64,000 bases of DNA from Gordonia namibiensis NBRC 108229 (GTDB lineage: Bacteria > Actinomycetota > Actinomycetes > Mycobacteriales > Mycobacteriaceae). This document shows positions 52,303 through 61,451 of this stretch, piece by piece; position 1 is the stretch's first letter, and each line of letters starts with the position of its first letter. The DNA lies in assembly GCF_000298235.1 (NCBI RefSeq), contig NZ_BAHE01000020.1, positions 62,001 to 126,000 on the forward strand. Direction: 5' to 3'. The position numbers and the translations under genes were made by a program. The notes under the pieces are model-generated. The model was not told the DNA's origin and did no database searches. It saw only the letters and a program-made list of their open reading frames with translations.

Positions 52303-53232
52303 ATGAGTATCGACGGATTCACCGTTGCGTCGTTCAACGTCAACGGGATTCGGGCGGCGCGTCGACGCGGTTTCGACGATTGGCTGGCGCAGCGCAATCC
52401 CGATGTGGTGGGTCTGCAGGAGTTGCGGTGCGGAATCGACGACGTCGGAGAGTTCGCCGGCTACACCGCTGCCGTCGACGTCGGCACCATCCCAGGCCGG
52501 AACGGCGTCGCGATCCTGACCCGCAGCGCACCCGCCGCGGTGCGTACCTGGCTGACGCATCCACCGAAAGCGCGCGGCCTGAACGCCTTCGCGCTCGAAG
52601 GACGGTACGTCGAGGTCGACCTCGCGGACCGGCCGCTCACCGTCGCCAACATCTATCTACCCAAGGGTGGCCTGCCCGCGGAGCTGCAGCGGCCGGGGTC
52701 GATGCGCGAGAAGCCCGACGGCGGTGCCAAACACGCACGCAAACAACGGTTCCTGGCGGCGTTCGCCCGCGAGCTGCAGCGCAACCGACTGGAGGCACGA
52801 CGCGCCGGGCGGGAGTTCCTGCTCCTCGGCGACCTCAACGTCGCCCACCTCGAACACGACGTCACCAACTGGCGCGCGGCTCGCAAGATGGAAGGGTTTC
52901 TGCCCGAGGAACGGGAATGGTTCGGGGAGATCACCGGACCGCGCCGCCTCGTCGACGTGGTGCGCGCACTCCACGGCGACCGCCCCGGGCCGCTGACCTG
53001 GTGGAGCTGGGCAGGGGAGTCCTTCGTCAAGGACGTCGGCTGGCGCATCGACCACCATCTCGCGACGCCCGGGCTCGCGCGTCGGGCGCGATGGGTCGAG
53101 GTCGACAAGGAACCGGCGCCCGATGTCCGGCTCTCCGACCATGCGCCCCTCGTCGTGGAATACGCCGAGGTCGACGACGTGCAGCCGGCGTCCTCGGGCG
53201 GTCTGGCCCCCGCAGGTCCTCAGCTCGGCTGA
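52303..53232 (+). CDS. xth: Exodeoxyribonuclease III
   Basis: A 309-aa exonuclease III/AP endonuclease of the EEP superfamily, for base-excision repair at abasic sites. SFNVNGIRAARRRG holds Asn12, LQELRC holds the metal ligand Glu40, GDLNVAH the Asp-Asn pair and LSDHAPLVVEY the terminal Asp-His. The C-terminal tail after EYAEVDD is Ser/Gly/Pro-rich and likely disordered. The ATG at 52303 has GAGAGG about 7 nt upstream. The MFS gene starts 13 bp after its stop. Confidence 0.92.
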   Translation: MSIDGFTVASFNVNGIRAARRRGFDDWLAQRNPDVVGLQELRCGIDDVGEFAGYTAAVDVGTIPGRNGVAILTRSAPAAVRTWLTHPPKARGLNAFALEGRYVEVDLADRPLTVANIYLPKGGLPAELQRPGSMREKPDGGAKHARKQRFLAAFARELQRNRLEARRAGREFLLLGDLNVAHLEHDVTNWRAARKMEGFLPEEREWFGEITGPRRLVDVVRALHGDRPGPLTWWSWAGESFVKDVGWRIDHHLATPGLARRARWVEVDKEPAPDVRLSDHAPLVVEYAEVDDVQPASSGGLAPAGPQLG

Positions 53233-53245
53233 TAATCTCCCGCCG

Positions 53246-54475
53246 GTGACGAGCTCTGCACCGACCACCCGCGACGGACTGGGCGCGCGCCTGCTGTTCA
53301 CCCTGGCGCTCCTGTCGGCGACCGCACCGATCGCGACCGACCTGTACCTGCCGTCGTTCATCGAGGTCCAGAACGCGTTGCACACAGACGCCACGCATGT
53401 GCAGCTGACGCTGACCGCGTTCCTGATCGGTGTGGGCGTGGGCCAGGTCATCTGGGGACCGATCTCGGACCGGTTCGGTCGGCGACTCCCGCTCGTCATC
53501 GGCTCGGCCGGTGCGGTCATCGCCGGTGTGGTGGTGGTCGCGGCGCCGAACATCGAGGTGCTGATCGGTGCCCGATTCGTGCAGGCGCTCGCGGCGGCAT
53601 CGGGAATGGTGATCGCCCGCGCGGTGATCGCCGACCTCCTCCGCGGCTTCGCCGGTGCCCGGTCGATGACGCTGATGATGAGCATCCAGAGTCTCGCGCC
53701 GGTCGTCGCACCGCTCGTGGGAGGCGTTCTGGCGGGCCATGTTCCGTGGCGCGGCATCCTCGCGGTGATCCTGGCGACCGCAGTGCTGCAGCTGATCGGC
53801 GCGGTCACCTCGGTGCCGGAGACCCTGCCGCAGGCGAGTCGCGCACCACGACTTCGGTTCGGGGACCTGCTCGGTCGGTTGAGGCGCCCGGCATTCATGG
53901 CCTACGTGCTGACGCAGGCCTTCGCGTTCGGGGCACTGATGGCGTACATCTCCAGCTCGTCGTTCGTCTACCAGAACGTCATCGGGACGTCGGAGCTGGT
54001 GTACGGCTGCGCCTTTGCGGCCAATGCCCTCGGAATGATGGGCGGCGGACTGATCTCGTCGAGGCTGGCGCGTCGGCAGATCCACCCCGCGACGACCATC
54101 AAGTGCAGCCTGCCCGTACTGATCCTCGCCGCATTCGGGGTGCTCGGCGCAGCGGTGTCGCCGGTGCCCGCCCTGCTCGTCGTCCCGTTGTTCGTGCTCG
54201 CGACGGCGATCGGCTTCATCTTCGGCAATGCGGCCGCTCTTGCGATGGAACATACCCACGACGCCGCCGGCGCCGGCAGTGCCCTGCTCGGCGGGATCAT
54301 GTTCCTCGTCGGCGGAGCGCTGTCCCCGCTCGGCGGCCTCGCCGGTGACGACACCGCGGTCCCGATGGCCTGCATCATGATCGCCTCGTCGATCCTTGCG
54401 GCCGTCTGCTTCACGATCGCCCGGCGGTACGTCGTCCGCAACCCGGAATCCGAGGCAGCGTTCGCGAACGCTTGA
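53246..54475 (+). CDS. MFS multidrug transporter, Bcr/CflA family
   Basis: A 409-aa transporter with 12 predicted membrane segments. The Bcr/CflA signature is clear: TDLYLPSFIEVQNAL near the N-terminus, GQVIWGPISDRFGRRLPL, and the central SSSFVYQNVIG. It exports drugs such as bicyclomycin-type compounds or sulfonamides in other species. The GTG start has TAATCT 7 nt upstream. It converges on a methyltransferase with a 15-bp gap and no clear hairpin. Confidence 0.9.
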   Translation: MTSSAPTTRDGLGARLLFTLALLSATAPIATDLYLPSFIEVQNALHTDATHVQLTLTAFLIGVGVGQVIWGPISDRFGRRLPLVIGSAGAVIAGVVVVAAPNIEVLIGARFVQALAAASGMVIARAVIADLLRGFAGARSMTLMMSIQSLAPVVAPLVGGVLAGHVPWRGILAVILATAVLQLIGAVTSVPETLPQASRAPRLRFGDLLGRLRRPAFMAYVLTQAFAFGALMAYISSSSFVYQNVIGTSELVYGCAFAANALGMMGGGLISSRLARRQIHPATTIKCSLPVLILAAFGVLGAAVSPVPALLVVPLFVLATAIGFIFGNAAALAMEHTHDAAGAGSALLGGIMFLVGGALSPLGGLAGDDTAVPMACIMIASSILAAVCFTIARRYVVRNPESEAAFANA

Positions 54476-54490
54476 GCCGAGCCGGAGGGT

Positions 54491-55306
54491 TCACACGACG
54501 GTGAGCACCGCCTGCAGATACTCCCACTCCATGTGGCCGTCGGTGATGTACCGGTCGGCGAGCTCGGCGATGGCGGTGTCGAGTGCGGCGACCCGGGTCG
54601 GGTCGTCGGCGATGTTGCGGAAGGTCACGATCGTCGGGCCGTAGTGCGCCTTGAAGAAGTCCCGGAAGGCGGCGCCGTCGGGGAACTCATCGATCCTCAC
54701 GGTAGTGGTGGTGAACCGGTGATCGGTCACGCAGCCGTCGAACAGGGATCGCACGTGGTCGGTGCTGCCCCAGAGCGGGCCGGGCTGTGCACCGGGAGGC
54801 GGTGGCGGTGCGTATGGCTTCATGACACCGAACAACTCGCCGATGAAACCGGTTGGCGTCCAGTTGATCAGGCCGATCCGTCCGCCGGGTCGGACGACGC
54901 GGACGAGTTCATCGGCGCACTTCTGGTGGTTCGGCGCAAACATGACGCCGACGCAGGAGGTCGCGATGTCGAAGTCGTCCTCATCGAACGGGAGATCCTC
55001 GGCATCAGCGGTGCGCCAGGTGATGCCGAGATCCTTGTGCCGTGCCTCGCCGGTCTCCAACAGCTCGGGCGTCAGATCAGTGGCGACGACGTGACCGCCG
55101 GCCCGGGCCGCGGGAACCGCGACGTTGCCGGCACCGGCCGCGACGTCGAGGACCTTCTCGCCGGTCTGGATGTGCAAGGCGTCGACGAGGCGCCTGCCCA
55201 GAGGCGCGATCAGATCGGCGACGGCGGGGTAGTCACCCGCCGCCCACAGCTTGCGGTGCTTGGCCTTGATCTCGGCGTCGAACGGGGTGGGGTGGATCGT
55301 GGTCAT
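54491..55306 (-). CDS. Class I SAM-dependent methyltransferase
   Basis: A 271-aa methyltransferase of the UbiE/Coq5-like group. Motif I is VLDVAAGAGNVAVPAA; then ADAEDLPFDEDDFDIA holds motif II-III, and LVRVVRPGGRIGLINW motif IV-V. ATG 55306 has GAGGATTC upstream. Substrate unknown. It is divergent from an HxlR regulator, so it is a likely target of that protein. Confidence 0.87.
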   Translation of the reverse strand: MTTIHPTPFDAEIKAKHRKLWAAGDYPAVADLIAPLGRRLVDALHIQTGEKVLDVAAGAGNVAVPAARAGGHVVATDLTPELLETGEARHKDLGITWRTADAEDLPFDEDDFDIATSCVGVMFAPNHQKCADELVRVVRPGGRIGLINWTPTGFIGELFGVMKPYAPPPPPGAQPGPLWGSTDHVRSLFDGCVTDHRFTTTTVRIDEFPDGAAFRDFFKAHYGPTIVTFRNIADDPTRVAALDTAIAELADRYITDGHMEWEYLQAVLTVV

Positions 55307-55470
55307 GGTGAATCCTCGTGCTCGTGGTGTCTTCGGACATCTCGAGCTTCCGCCGTCCCGGCCACTTCTCTCCAGACCAACATCTGTACCGGAGCCGGTT
55401 CACATTCTGTACTGGTCAACGGGGTGCGGTGGGTGTGTACTTGGAGTCGACGACGTGAGGGAGGATTGCG

Positions 55471-56145
55471 ATGACGTCGTACGGACAGTTCTGCCCCGTT
55501 GCGAAGGCGATGGAGTTGCTCGACGAACGCTGGACGATTCTGATAATTCGCGAAATGCTCCTGGGGAGTAGGCATTTCAACGAACTTCGACGCGGGGTGC
55601 CGAAGATGTCATCGGCGCTCCTGACCAAGCGATTACGCAGTCTGGAACGCGCCGGGGTGGTCCGCAGATCGGAGGTCGGTGGTCGTTCGGTGTACACCCT
55701 GACGGCCATGGGGCAAGGACTCATGCCGGTGGTGGATGCGCTGAGCGAGTGGGGAATTCGCTGGGTCGGTGAGCTCGGCGACGCCGACCTCGATCCTCAC
55801 CTGCTGATGTGGGACATGCGACGGACCATTCCGATCGACCGCTGGCCGCGTCGAAGGACCATGGTGCAGTTCGTCTTTCGCGATGTGATCGGCAAGTCGC
55901 GATCCTGGTGGCTGGTCGTGTCGGCCGGCGACGCCCAGGTATGCGACTTCGACCCGGGGTACGAGGTGGACGCAACGGTCGAAACGGACCTGCGGACTCT
56001 CACCGAGATCTGGCGCGGAGACACCGACTGGCGCTGTGCGCTCACCGAGAGCCGTGTCGACATCCACGCGCTCGCCGACGTCGCCCGCGAGATCCCGTCA
56101 TGGATCGGGCAGGGCCTCTCGGCGGCCATCCCGCGTCCCGCGTGA
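55471..56145 (+). CDS. HxlR family regulator with C-terminal ligand domain
   Basis: A 224-aa regulator. The first about 100 residues are the HxlR winged helix (FCPVAKAMELLDERWTILII, then FNELRRGVPKMSSALLTKRL). The remaining about 120 residues look like an SCP2-type domain (VVSAGDAQVCDFDPG, TLTEIWRGD), which may bind a lipid or sterol-like effector. GGGAGG lies before the ATG. It is divergent from the methyltransferase; three TGTAC boxes lie between. It ends one base before the stop of the mycolyltransferase. Confidence 0.86.
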   Translation: MTSYGQFCPVAKAMELLDERWTILIIREMLLGSRHFNELRRGVPKMSSALLTKRLRSLERAGVVRRSEVGGRSVYTLTAMGQGLMPVVDALSEWGIRWVGELGDADLDPHLLMWDMRRTIPIDRWPRRRTMVQFVFRDVIGKSRSWWLVVSAGDAQVCDFDPGYEVDATVETDLRTLTEIWRGDTDWRCALTESRVDIHALADVAREIPSWIGQGLSAAIPRPA

Positions 56146-56146
56146 A

Positions 56147-57130
56147 TCAGCGCAGTCCGACCGACCGCATCAGGATCGGCCAGGAGACAGCCAGCTCGTC
56201 CTTCCAGTAGCCCCACTTGTGGGTGCCGCTGGGTCGCAGGTTGGAGGTGTACGGGATGCCGAGGCGCTTCAGGCGATTGCTCATCTGCCCGGTGCAGGTC
56301 CAGCTGCCGAACTCGCCGATCATGCCCTGGAGGGTCTCGTCGATCGGGTCGGCGAGCAGGTTGTTGTACTTCCCGGGTAGACCGTTGCCCGACGACATGT
56401 AGATGGTCTTGCCGCGCAGCTTCTCCGCGTTGACGTAGGGATCGTGGGCGCTCCACTCGGGGTCGCCCATCGGGCCCCACATGTTGTCCGCGTTACCGCC
56501 GCCGCGGCTCACGTCCCACCGGGTGAGCAGCTGGTTCTGGGGGCTCGAGATGTTGGCGCAGTCGCTGTAACCGGCCACCCCGCTGTAGAGCGCCGGGCGG
56601 CGTGTGGCGAGTGTGAGGGCAGCGACCCCGCCCATCGACGCCCCGGCGATGGCGTTGCGACCGTTGCCGCCGTATTCCCCGTCGATCAGCGGGGGTAGCT
56701 CCTCGGTCAGGAACGTCTCGTACATGTACTTCTTGCCGACGCCGGGATCGACTGCGCGCCAGTCGGTGTAATAACTGTGCGGATCGCCGACCGGCGTCAC
56801 GACGTTGAGCTTCTCGCCGGCGGCCAACTGCTGCAAATTCGTCATCGCGTACCAGCCGGACTCCTCGTCGTGCGCTTCGGCGCCGTCGAGCATGTACAGC
56901 GTCGGCCGCTTGGCGTCCCCGGCCGCATGCTGGACGTCGACGGTGATCTCGCGACCCATCGACGGCGACCAGATCTGCAGGCGCTCACGGCCGTCGAAGG
57001 CGGCCGAGGAGACGATGCGAGCGGTGTTGTCGTCGGCGACGGCGGACGGGACTCCCGGGGTGAGTACAAGCGCGACGAGCAACGTTCCGACCGCGGCAAG
57101 TACTCCGGTCACCGTGCGGTGTCGTCGCAT
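56147..57130 (-). CDS. Secreted mycolyltransferase/esterase, antigen 85 family
   Basis: A 327-aa exported protein of the antigen 85/corynomycolyltransferase family, which moves mycolic acids between trehalose monomycolate and arabinogalactan or trehalose. Signal peptide about residues 1-32 (cut after SAVA). Ser165 of GASMGG is the nucleophile; SGTHKWGYWKDEL holds the catalytic His. A trehalose-site-like segment is FLTEELPPLIDGEYGGNGR. Its partner at 62106-63101 is a related but distinct copy. The gap 57131-57250 shows no gene. Confidence 0.9.
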   Translation of the reverse strand: MRRHRTVTGVLAAVGTLLVALVLTPGVPSAVADDNTARIVSSAAFDGRERLQIWSPSMGREITVDVQHAAGDAKRPTLYMLDGAEAHDEESGWYAMTNLQQLAAGEKLNVVTPVGDPHSYYTDWRAVDPGVGKKYMYETFLTEELPPLIDGEYGGNGRNAIAGASMGGVAALTLATRRPALYSGVAGYSDCANISSPQNQLLTRWDVSRGGGNADNMWGPMGDPEWSAHDPYVNAEKLRGKTIYMSSGNGLPGKYNNLLADPIDETLQGMIGEFGSWTCTGQMSNRLKRLGIPYTSNLRPSGTHKWGYWKDELAVSWPILMRSVGLR

Positions 57131-57250
57131 GCGGCAGCCCCTGTCCTCGGTCGGTCGATCCGTCGAGTATGGGGCAGGTGTGACGGAAGGGGCAGGTGTT
57201 GTGATCGGATCGCAACGACGGGCATCAAATGCGCCCCGCCGCAGCCACAG

Positions 57251-58051
57251 CTAGGCGATGTCGCGACGCAGCGTCGTGTACCGGCCGATCAGCGCGGACA
57301 CGGCGATGTAGGCGAGCATCACGAGAGCGCCGGCCCACTGCGGGAGCAGATCCCCGGCACCTTCACCCATACTGGCGTAGAAACTCGTGCCGACCAGGGC
57401 GTCGGCCGCCGAGCCGGGTAGGAACTTCGAGACCGATGCGGTGGCGTCGAACGCTGCCAGGGCGAGTCGGGCGATCGGCTCGACGAGCTGGGTGAACGCC
57501 AGCAAGATGACGATCGCGGCCACCTGGTTGGAGACCACCGCGCCGAAGGCGACGCCCAGCGCCGTCCACAGCACCATCACGAGCATCGACAGGACGATGA
57601 CCTCGATGGTCGACGCGTCGCCGAGATACGCGCCGTCGCCGACCAGGGTGAGGAGCGGGGCGGCCGTCGCCACGACCGCGAGTGTGCCGAGGATGCCGTA
57701 CAGCGCGCCGATCGGGATACCCGCGATCAGCTTGGCCAGCAACAGGACTCCGCGTCGTGGCTCCACCAGGAGGCTGGCGGTGATGGTCTTGTGGCGGAAC
57801 TCGCCCGTCATCGCCAGACTGCCGATGACGAGCGCGAAGACGTAACCGATCGGTGAGGTCAGCGCGTAGATCGAACGGGCGAGGTCGCCGCCGGAGAGCA
57901 ACACCGGCTGGTTCATCGCGCTCTCGGAGTTCAGCGAAAAGGCAAGCACCGCACCGATGAAGGCCAGATACCCGACCATCGCGACGAGCAGCACCCACCA
58001 CATCCGGGTCGAGACGAACTTGCGGTATTCCGCGACCAGCGCCGCCCTCAT
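57251..58051 (-). CDS. ABC-2 type transporter permease
   Basis: A 266-aa permease with six predicted membrane segments; LVAEYRKFVSTRMWWVLL begins the first and MTGEFRHKTITASLLVEPRR is the typical cytosolic loop. Its ATG overlaps the ATPase stop by 4 nt. The pair is of the type used for antibiotic or lipid export; the substrate is unknown. Confidence 0.9.
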   Translation of the reverse strand: MRAALVAEYRKFVSTRMWWVLLVAMVGYLAFIGAVLAFSLNSESAMNQPVLLSGGDLARSIYALTSPIGYVFALVIGSLAMTGEFRHKTITASLLVEPRRGVLLLAKLIAGIPIGALYGILGTLAVVATAAPLLTLVGDGAYLGDASTIEVIVLSMLVMVLWTALGVAFGAVVSNQVAAIVILLAFTQLVEPIARLALAAFDATASVSKFLPGSAADALVGTSFYASMGEGAGDLLPQWAGALVMLAYIAVSALIGRYTTLRRDIA

Positions 58052-58962
58052 CGCACAGCTCCCATCGACGGCGTGGCCGAACCGGTCAGCTGCAGGAAGA
58101 CGGTCTCGAGATCGGCTCCGGCGTCGGCGAGTTCGTGCAGCTCGATGCCGGCACCGAAGGCCGCGGAGCCGACGGTGGCGGTGTCGACGCCGTGGACGCG
58201 GAAACCTCCGGGGGCGTCCTCGATCTGCCAGTTGCGCTCGCGCGCCAGTGCCACGAACGACGCGGGGCTCGGGGTGCGGACCCCGACCGCGTGGACGGCC
58301 AGGCCCTCGAAGTCGGTCAGCGTCGACGCGCGGATCAGCCGGCCGTTGCCGATGACCACCACATCGTCGACCGTGCTACGCACCTCTGCCAGAACATGAC
58401 TGGACAACAACACCGTCCGCCCCTCGCGGGCCAGCGACCGCAGCAGCCCGCGCAGCCAGACGATGCCCTGTGGATCGAGACCGTTCGCCGGCTCGTCGAG
58501 AATGATGACGCGGGGATCGCCGAGCAGCGCCGTCGCCAGGCCCAGCCGCTGCCGCATCCCCATCGAGTAGCCGCCGACTCGGCGATCTGCAGCCGCGGTC
58601 AGTCCCACGTAGTCGAGGACCTCTTTGCACCGGGCCTTCGAGACACCCACCTGCGGTGCGAGCGCGGTGAGATGGCCGAGCCCCGTGCGGCCCGGGTGGA
58701 AGCTCGACGCCTCCAATGCTGCCCCGACCTCCTGTGCGGGACGGCGGATCTGCCGGTATGGGCGGTCGCCGATGAGCGCGCGTCCCGCTGTCGGCTCGAC
58801 GAGCCCCAACAGCATCCGGAGCGTGGTCGTCTTGCCCGAACCGTTCGGACCGAGGAAACCGGTCACGCGCCCCGGCGCGACCGTGAAGGACAGATCGTCG
58901 ACCGCGGTGACCGCGCCGAAGCGCTTGGTCAATCCATCGATCGTGATGGCAGGGGAGTTCAA
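58048..58962 (-). CDS. ABC transporter ATP-binding protein
   Basis: A 304-aa ATPase of the DrrA/CcmA-like group: Walker A GPNGSGKTT, signature YSMGMRQRLGLA and Walker B VIILDEPANGLD, then SSHVLAEV. The start is uncertain. I chose TTG 58962, which lies 7 nt past the end of corA; an ATG at 59022 would overlap corA by about 50 nt. The first clear family residue is ITIDGLTKRFG. It is co-translated with the permease downstream. Confidence 0.88.
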   Translation of the reverse strand: MNSPAITIDGLTKRFGAVTAVDDLSFTVAPGRVTGFLGPNGSGKTTTLRMLLGLVEPTAGRALIGDRPYRQIRRPAQEVGAALEASSFHPGRTGLGHLTALAPQVGVSKARCKEVLDYVGLTAAADRRVGGYSMGMRQRLGLATALLGDPRVIILDEPANGLDPQGIVWLRGLLRSLAREGRTVLLSSHVLAEVRSTVDDVVVIGNGRLIRASTLTDFEGLAVHAVGVRTPSPASFVALARERNWQIEDAPGGFRVHGVDTATVGSAAFGAGIELHELADAGADLETVFLQLTGSATPSMGAVR

Positions 58963-58969
58963 CGTCGTG

Positions 58970-60074
58970 TCACAACCAATCGCGGCGTCGGAAGGAGATG
59001 TAGAGACCCAGCACGACAACAACTATCAAACAGATGCTCATGATGAAACCGGCGTTGTCGAGATACCCCGGGAACAGCACGTTCTGTCCGTAGAAACCGG
59101 TGATCGCGGTCGGTACCGCGATGATCGCGGCCCAGGCGGTCAGCTTCTTCATCACGGTGTTCAGCCGCGCGTCGGCGAGTGTCAGGCTCGTCTCGAAGAC
59201 GGTGGTGATCATGTCCCGCAACGACTCCGTCCACTCGGTCGCGCGCAGGGCGTGGTCGTAGAGATCGGAGAAGTGGGGGGTCGAGTTCGGGCGGCGCGTG
59301 GTTCTCGAGACGACGCCGCTGGATGCCGGCGATCACCTCACGCATCGGCAGGACCACCCGTCGCAGCACGACGAGGTCTTTGCGCAGATCGTAGGTGCGG
59401 CGCTGGAGCTCCCGGCCCGGGACGCGCTCGTCGAAGAGCAGCGCCTCGAGGTCCTCGATCTCGTCGTCGAGCCGCTGCACAGCATCGAAATGCCCATCGA
59501 CGACGACATCGAGTAGGCCGTGGACGAGCGCGCCCATGCCGTATTGCATCGCGCCGCTCTCCGCCCAGCGGCGGACGACCTCGTCCATGTCGAAGTCCGG
59601 CGTCGGGCGCACGGTGATCAGGACGTTCCGTTTGATGAAGATCGAGATCCGGTGGAGGTCGAACATCCGGGCGCGGCCGTTCGCCGACGGTCCGAAGTTC
59701 GTCGTGGGCTGGTCGTCCGCGACATCGTCGGCCTCGGTCTGACCGGCGTCGCCGTCGTGCAGGGCGATCGCGTAGACCATGACGAACGTGTGGCCGGAGT
59801 ACATCACCGTCTTCACGCGTTCGGCCGCCGCCACGGTGTCCTCCACCGCGAAGGGATCGAGGTCGAGTTCGGAAGCGACCCTCGACAGGGTCTCGTGGGT
59901 CGGGCACTCGAGGTCGGCCCAGATGAGGGTGTCGGGATCGTCGGCATCGAGACAGTCCGAGATCGCGTCGATGTCGAAGCCGTCCACGGCTTCGCCGCCG
60001 CGCCACAGCTGGCCGCGTACCCGCTCGTTCGCGTGCTGTCCGGTGTCGGCCTCGGCGGAATCGGTCATGCCCAC
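58970..60074 (-). pseudogene. corA: CorA-like Mg2+/Co2+ transporter with apparent +1 frameshift
   Basis: The N-terminal domain reads normally from 60074 (WADLECPTHETL, VMVYAIALHDG) up to QRRRLENHAPPELDP. The C-terminal membrane part is in another frame (LRDMITTVFETSLTLADARL, GFYGQNVLFPG in place of the GMN motif, ending ISFRRRDWL). The frames join if a run of six G at 59275-59280 is read as five; the joint then translates PHFSDLYDHALRATEWTESL without a gap. It is either a recent inactivation, a slippage site or a sequencing error. Unbroken, the protein would be about 367 aa, normal for CorA, with two membrane helices. Confidence 0.85.
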
Positions 60075-60215
60075 ATCGTGTCAGCCCGGCCACTCGCGTG
60101 AGCCCAGGTGAGGAGATCACGGTCACCCAGGGGTGTCCGGAACCGCGGGTAGCATCGGAACCGGTGTTTGCGGAAACGGGGGCGCACCGATTCTCCCAGG
60201 TAAGGCGGCAGTGGC

Positions 60216-61451
60216 ATGGTCGAGTACGGCTCGAGAGGACAGGGGCGGATGCCTGCGCGCAGCAGCGAGCAGATCCGGGAGTGGTGCGACCGGTCGGCAC
60301 TGCCGGGTGAGCGCCGCGAGCTGTCCGACACCGCCGCGCTGCTCGTCGCGGCCGGTTACCTGACTCCCGGGGGCCGCGCGATCGTGGTGCGGAGGATCTC
60401 GACGGGCCGACCGATGCCGACGGTCCCCGCCGGTTTCGGTGACCTGCGCCGCCTGCAGCGCGCGATCGTCCAGCTCGAACACCAGCTGTCCAACCCGGTC
60501 GTCCCGAGTGTCGTGGGCGCGGTCATGCGCAACCGGCTGAACGGTCTCCAGCGACGCCGCGACGACGCACGCAAGCACATCGTGACCGCCAAGGGCGTCC
60601 TCGCCTCCGGAACGCGAGCGATCCGCCGCGAGCGCCGCGAGAACATCTACCTCGAGATCGAGGAACGCGAACGGCTCTTCTCCGGCCTGCTGTGCACGCC
60701 GACCCCCAACGTGAACTCCTCGGGCTACGTCCGACGCGCGGGCACCGCGGCCATCGACCGCATCGCCGGCGTCGTCGGGCAGGTCGCCGCGAAGTCGGGC
60801 AACCCGCAGGCCGGGCAGTGGGCCGATCAGCTCCTGACCAACGGTCGCGACTCGGCGCAGGCAGGCGCCCCGCGGTCGGCGACCTTCGTCGACGGTTACG
60901 AGACCCTGCTGTTCATCGCCGGCCACTACTACGACCGCATCGTCGGCAATCCCGCGTGGCGGTCGGACCACTTCGAGGTGCAGCGCACCCAGGTCAACCT
61001 GCATGCCGAGCTGGCCGAGATCGCCGCCGACGTGATCGCCCTACGCGCGGTCCGCATCGACCTCGACCGCGCGAAGCGCAACGGCGGATTCGACCGCACC
61101 TTCGCGGCCCAGATAGACCAGCGTGAGACGACGCTCCGCCCGGTGTGGAGTGAACTCATCGATCGCGTCCAGGCCCTCGGCGAGGTCGCGCACGTCGTCG
61201 AGTCGGCGGCCGTCGAACTCCAGGTGCTCGCCGAGTACAACAAGGCGATGACCCTGGACGATCGCATCGACGCGCTGGTTGCGCGTTCGGGTGACCGGGA
61301 GATCTCGGTCGACAACGCCAAGCGTCTCAGCGAGCAGGTGCGCAGCGGTGAGGAGCAGCTTCGGATCTACCGGGATGTGTTGCAGGGCAACATCGCCCGG
61401 ATCTCGCCGGCTGTACCGCGGGAGCTACCGGCCCGTTACGAGCCGTCGTGA
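60216..61451 (+). CDS. Conserved-looking helical protein of unknown function
   Basis: A 411-aa soluble protein I do not recognise. It has no signal or membrane segment. Much of it is charged helix with coiled-coil-like stretches (LQRRRDDARKHIVTAKGVL, ERRENIYLEIEERERLFSG, LAEIAADVIALRAVRIDLDR). An ATG at 60249 with AGGACAGGGGCGG upstream is an alternative start that removes 11 residues. Its 3' end overlaps the thioesterase gene, tail to tail, by 27 bp. No close neighbour hints at its role. Confidence 0.75.
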   Translation: MVEYGSRGQGRMPARSSEQIREWCDRSALPGERRELSDTAALLVAAGYLTPGGRAIVVRRISTGRPMPTVPAGFGDLRRLQRAIVQLEHQLSNPVVPSVVGAVMRNRLNGLQRRRDDARKHIVTAKGVLASGTRAIRRERRENIYLEIEERERLFSGLLCTPTPNVNSSGYVRRAGTAAIDRIAGVVGQVAAKSGNPQAGQWADQLLTNGRDSAQAGAPRSATFVDGYETLLFIAGHYYDRIVGNPAWRSDHFEVQRTQVNLHAELAEIAADVIALRAVRIDLDRAKRNGGFDRTFAAQIDQRETTLRPVWSELIDRVQALGEVAHVVESAAVELQVLAEYNKAMTLDDRIDALVARSGDREISVDNAKRLSEQVRSGEEQLRIYRDVLQGNIARISPAVPRELPARYEPS

